A DNA stretch of 64,000 bases. Source: Flavobacteriaceae bacterium. Lineage in GTDB: Bacteria > Bacteroidota > Bacteroidia > Flavobacteriales > Flavobacteriaceae. How positions within the stretch are numbered: the stretch's first letter is position 1; each line of letters opens with the position of its first letter. Shown here in pieces: positions 63,364 to 64,000 of this stretch. The notes under the pieces were generated by a model, which saw nothing but the letters and a program-made list of their open reading frames with translations, ran no database searches and was not told the DNA's origin. The DNA is taken from assembly GCA_947457615.1 (NCBI GenBank), contig CANGWK010000013.1:1-64000 (forward strand), read 5' to 3'. The translations under genes and the position numbers were made by a program.

Positions 63364-64000
63364 ATGAAAAACTATAACCCATTAGCATTCATTTTATTAG
63401 CAACATTGTTAATAGTAAGTTGCAATGACAAAACAAATACTGAGAGTTTTTTCAGCTTAAACGATAATGTATTAAAAGCACAATATACTCCTAAAGAATC
63501 TATTAATTTAGAAGTTTTAGACAGCAGCAATAAAAAAATTGATAGTATTGTTTATTCCATAAATAACTTAAAAATAGGTTCAGTTAAAGGAAATAGTAAA
63601 TTTAGTTTTACACTTAAAGATCAAAAATTAGGATATCAAAATATAAAGGCTAGTATTTATTTTGAAGGTTCCACCGAAGTAGATTCTTCTCGAGTGGAAT
63701 TGATTTCAGATATTGCTCCAAAAGTGCTTACTTATACAATTGTAAACACTTATCCGCATGACATTAATTCGTACACTGAAGGTTTAGAATTTTATAAAGA
63801 CACCTTGTATGAAAGTGTTGGGCAATATGGAAAATCAAGATTATTGAAAACAGATTATAAAACAGGTAAAATTCTTAAAAGTCTAAAATTAGAAGACAAA
63901 TATTTTGGAGAAGGCATTACATTTATTAATGATAAAATTTACCAACTTACTTATAAAGAACACATCGGATATATTTATGATGCAAAAACGTGGAAATTAG
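63364..64000 (+). CDS. glutaminyl-peptide cyclotransferase, partial (runs off the window)
   Basis: Frame open from ATG 63364 to the window end, 212 residues seen. A lipoprotein signal ends LIVSC (Cys20). After an immunoglobulin-like or linker region (about 25-130), the cyclase domain begins with NTYPHDINSYTEGLEFYKDT near 138-157 and LYESVGQYGKSRLLKTDYKT near 158-177, the hallmark of the plant/bacterial beta-propeller glutaminyl cyclase family. It converts N-terminal Gln of exported proteins to pyroglutamate. The C-terminal part of the propeller is missing only because of the window edge. Confidence 0.85.
   Translation, partial: MKNYNPLAFILLATLLIVSCNDKTNTESFFSLNDNVLKAQYTPKESINLEVLDSSNKKIDSIVYSINNLKIGSVKGNSKFSFTLKDQKLGYQNIKASIYFEGSTEVDSSRVELISDIAPKVLTYTIVNTYPHDINSYTEGLEFYKDTLYESVGQYGKSRLLKTDYKTGKILKSLKLEDKYFGEGITFINDKIYQLTYKEHIGYIYDAKTWKL

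Overview
The window is about two-thirds A+T, densely packed and entirely chromosomal in character. It looks like a member of the Flavobacteriaceae, close to Flavobacterium. The evidence is: Bacteroidota-type promoters (TAnnTTTG at -7) in front of many genes; the type IX secretion regulator PorX; a split transketolase; a fused E1 alpha/beta 2-oxo acid dehydrogenase; a two-subunit methylmalonyl-CoA mutase; very large signal peptidase I; and dispersed intergenic repeats of the flavobacterial kind. No tRNA, rRNA, CRISPR array, prophage or transposase gene was seen.

Layout. 0-6.5 kb: heavy-metal RND efflux operon (small secreted protein, CzcA/CusA-type pump, TolC-type channel, membrane-fusion lipoprotein), interrupted by a GxxExxY nuclease-like gene with its own palindromic repeats. 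6.7-13.2 kb: transketolase halves, dicluster ferredoxin, LuxC-type acyl-CoA reductase, serC and serA (serine synthesis), small membrane protein. 13.2-18.3 kb: folE, a LolD-like ABC ATPase, a polytopic membrane protein, a TIGR02757 protein, udk and a DivIC/FtsB-like protein. 18.6-23.1 kb: methylmalonyl-CoA mutase and a 2,4-dienoyl-CoA reductase-like SDR. 23.2-28.5 kb: parA-parB-DUF5683-dapB-lepB-WbqC block. 28.5-38.0 kb: class V aminotransferase, S41 protease, SelO, glmM, an ACP phosphodiesterase/AlkD-like pair and a CLC channel with CBS domains. 38.0-42.5 kb: dnaX, whose frame breaks at a run of ten A, then the fused E1. 42.6-48.7 kb: a SulP transporter / DUF2490 / beta-carbonic anhydrase operon, oxyR, mnmD and two small secreted redox or lipoprotein genes. 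48.9-51.7 kb: ilvE and a beta-propeller lipoprotein. 51.8-56.0 kb: accessory region with four secreted or envelope proteins of unknown function, all on the minus strand, separated by attC-like palindromes, a 185-bp terminal-inverted-repeat element and a duplicated 350-bp intergenic block. 56.0-64.0 kb: M13 peptidase, porX, tsaE, alanine dehydrogenase, DUF4258 protein, gcvT, the SRP RNA gene on the minus strand, and the start of a glutaminyl-peptide cyclotransferase cut by the window end.

The observations most worth following are: (1) dnaX carries the heptamer A-AAA-AAG inside A10, in the correct phase for a -1 frameshift, so that the zero frame gives a short gamma-like product and the shifted frame a full-length tau-like product, the reverse of the E. 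coli arrangement; (2) the 51.8-56.0 kb block resembles a cassette array without integrase; (3) a 25-bp near-identical motif lies upstream of both the E1 gene and ilvE, two genes that may share branched-chain metabolism; (4) paired operator-like palindromes with a conserved 42-bp spacing sit in each copy of the duplicated block.
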